Assembly: GCA_028864885.1 (NCBI GenBank)
Contig: JAGWLR010000026.1
Location: forward strand, 1 to 39,609
Reading direction: 5' to 3'
DNA: 39,609 nucleotides
Origin: Burkholderiales bacterium
GTDB taxonomy: Bacteria > Pseudomonadota > Gammaproteobacteria > Burkholderiales > Burkholderiaceae_C
A program made the position numbers and the translations under genes. Of the stretch, positions 39,515-39,609 are shown in pieces. The notes beneath the pieces are model-generated. The model had not been told where the DNA came from. It saw nothing but the letters and a program-made list of their open reading frames with translations, and searched no databases. The first letter of the stretch is position 1, and each line of letters begins with the position of its first letter.

Positions 39515-39609
39515 ATGAAAAAGTATCTTTGCGTCTTCACCGGCACGCCCCACGCAATGGAAGCCTGGATGGCCTTGTCTGAAGACGAACGGCAAACGCG
39601 GCAGACTCA
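39515..39609 (+). CDS. Start of a YCII-like hypothetical protein (partial at window edge)
   Basis: Thirty-one codons run off the right edge, beginning MKKYLCVFTGTPHAMEAWMA and continuing LSEDERQTRQT. AAGGAG lies 8 nt before the ATG. The start resembles small YCII-related or DUF proteins (KYLCxxxGTPEAMAAWMALP). The sequence just upstream (39390-39416) holds an alternative, four-base-shorter version of the same start, suggesting local duplication. The remainder is outside the window. Confidence 0.6.
   Translation, partial: MKKYLCVFTGTPHAMEAWMALSEDERQTRQT

Noticed and set aside
1-39609. tRNA, rRNA or riboswitch genes
   Set aside because: No cloverleaf with a TTCGA arm, rRNA-like stretch or recognisable riboswitch core was noticed by eye; a covariance-model search could still find short RNAs.

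Overview
The window is GC-rich, densely coded DNA that most resembles a betaproteobacterium of the order Burkholderiales. The reasons are a DUF3348-DUF802-OmpA-DUF2894 gene set that I know mainly from that order, a PEP-CTERM exported protein, a DUF3297 protein and a general burkholderiales gene style. This assignment is inference from family distributions; no rRNA or tRNA gene is present to confirm it.

Layout. 1-124: tail of an IS630-type transposase. 356-2297: EamA/DMT exporter and divergent LysR regulator with a perfect T-N11-A dyad between them. 2574-5419 (minus): DUF3297, then an operon read from 5419 downward: a Cys-repeat secreted peptide (HvfA/bufferin-like), a DUF692/MNIO modifying enzyme, a short DUF2063 partner, DoxX, an ECF sigma factor and a zinc-finger anti-sigma factor. 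This is a metal-stress RiPP cassette carrying its own regulator. 5574-7785: lipoprotein cytochrome c, a small conserved protein coupled to an FMN reductase, a decayed secreted-protein start and a PepSY protein. 8015-13574: translationally coupled RND efflux operon (outer-membrane factor, adaptor, pump) preceded by a PmrA/QseB-like tandem box. 13585-15706: IS5-type transposase tail, GT4 glycosyltransferase, a nonsense-interrupted gene and a one-pore K+-channel-like protein.

15734-24535: a heavy-metal efflux system. The czcC-like, accessory, czcB-like, czcA-like and second accessory genes run on the minus strand. They diverge from a CzcRS/CusRS-type two-component system, and a perfect 15-bp inverted repeat of CopR/CusR type lies between. 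24601-27270: small exported protein, secreted phosphoesterase and an unrecognised protein. 27455-29179: large exported protein with one C-terminal haem site.

29142-33219 (minus): DUF3348, DUF802, OmpA-like, DUF2894. The middle two form a MotAB/ZorAB-like pair: a MotA/TolQ/ExbB-type channel with a roughly 480-residue helical tail, and a one-helix stator protein with an intramembrane Asp and a peptidoglycan-binding OmpA domain. I regard this as the best candidate for an undescribed molecular machine here. 33355-36469: spondin-domain PEP-CTERM protein and a second two-component system. 36536-36834: gene relics, including a frameshifted kinase ATPase domain. 36836-39609: membrane protein, YidB, a Spy/CpxP-type chaperone and small hypothetical proteins.

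The main theme is envelope and metal stress: two RND efflux systems, a bufferin-like metal-binding peptide cassette, a Spy-like chaperone, a PepSY protein and two or more signalling systems. Interspersed transposase tails and broken genes show that several junctions are sites of past rearrangement.
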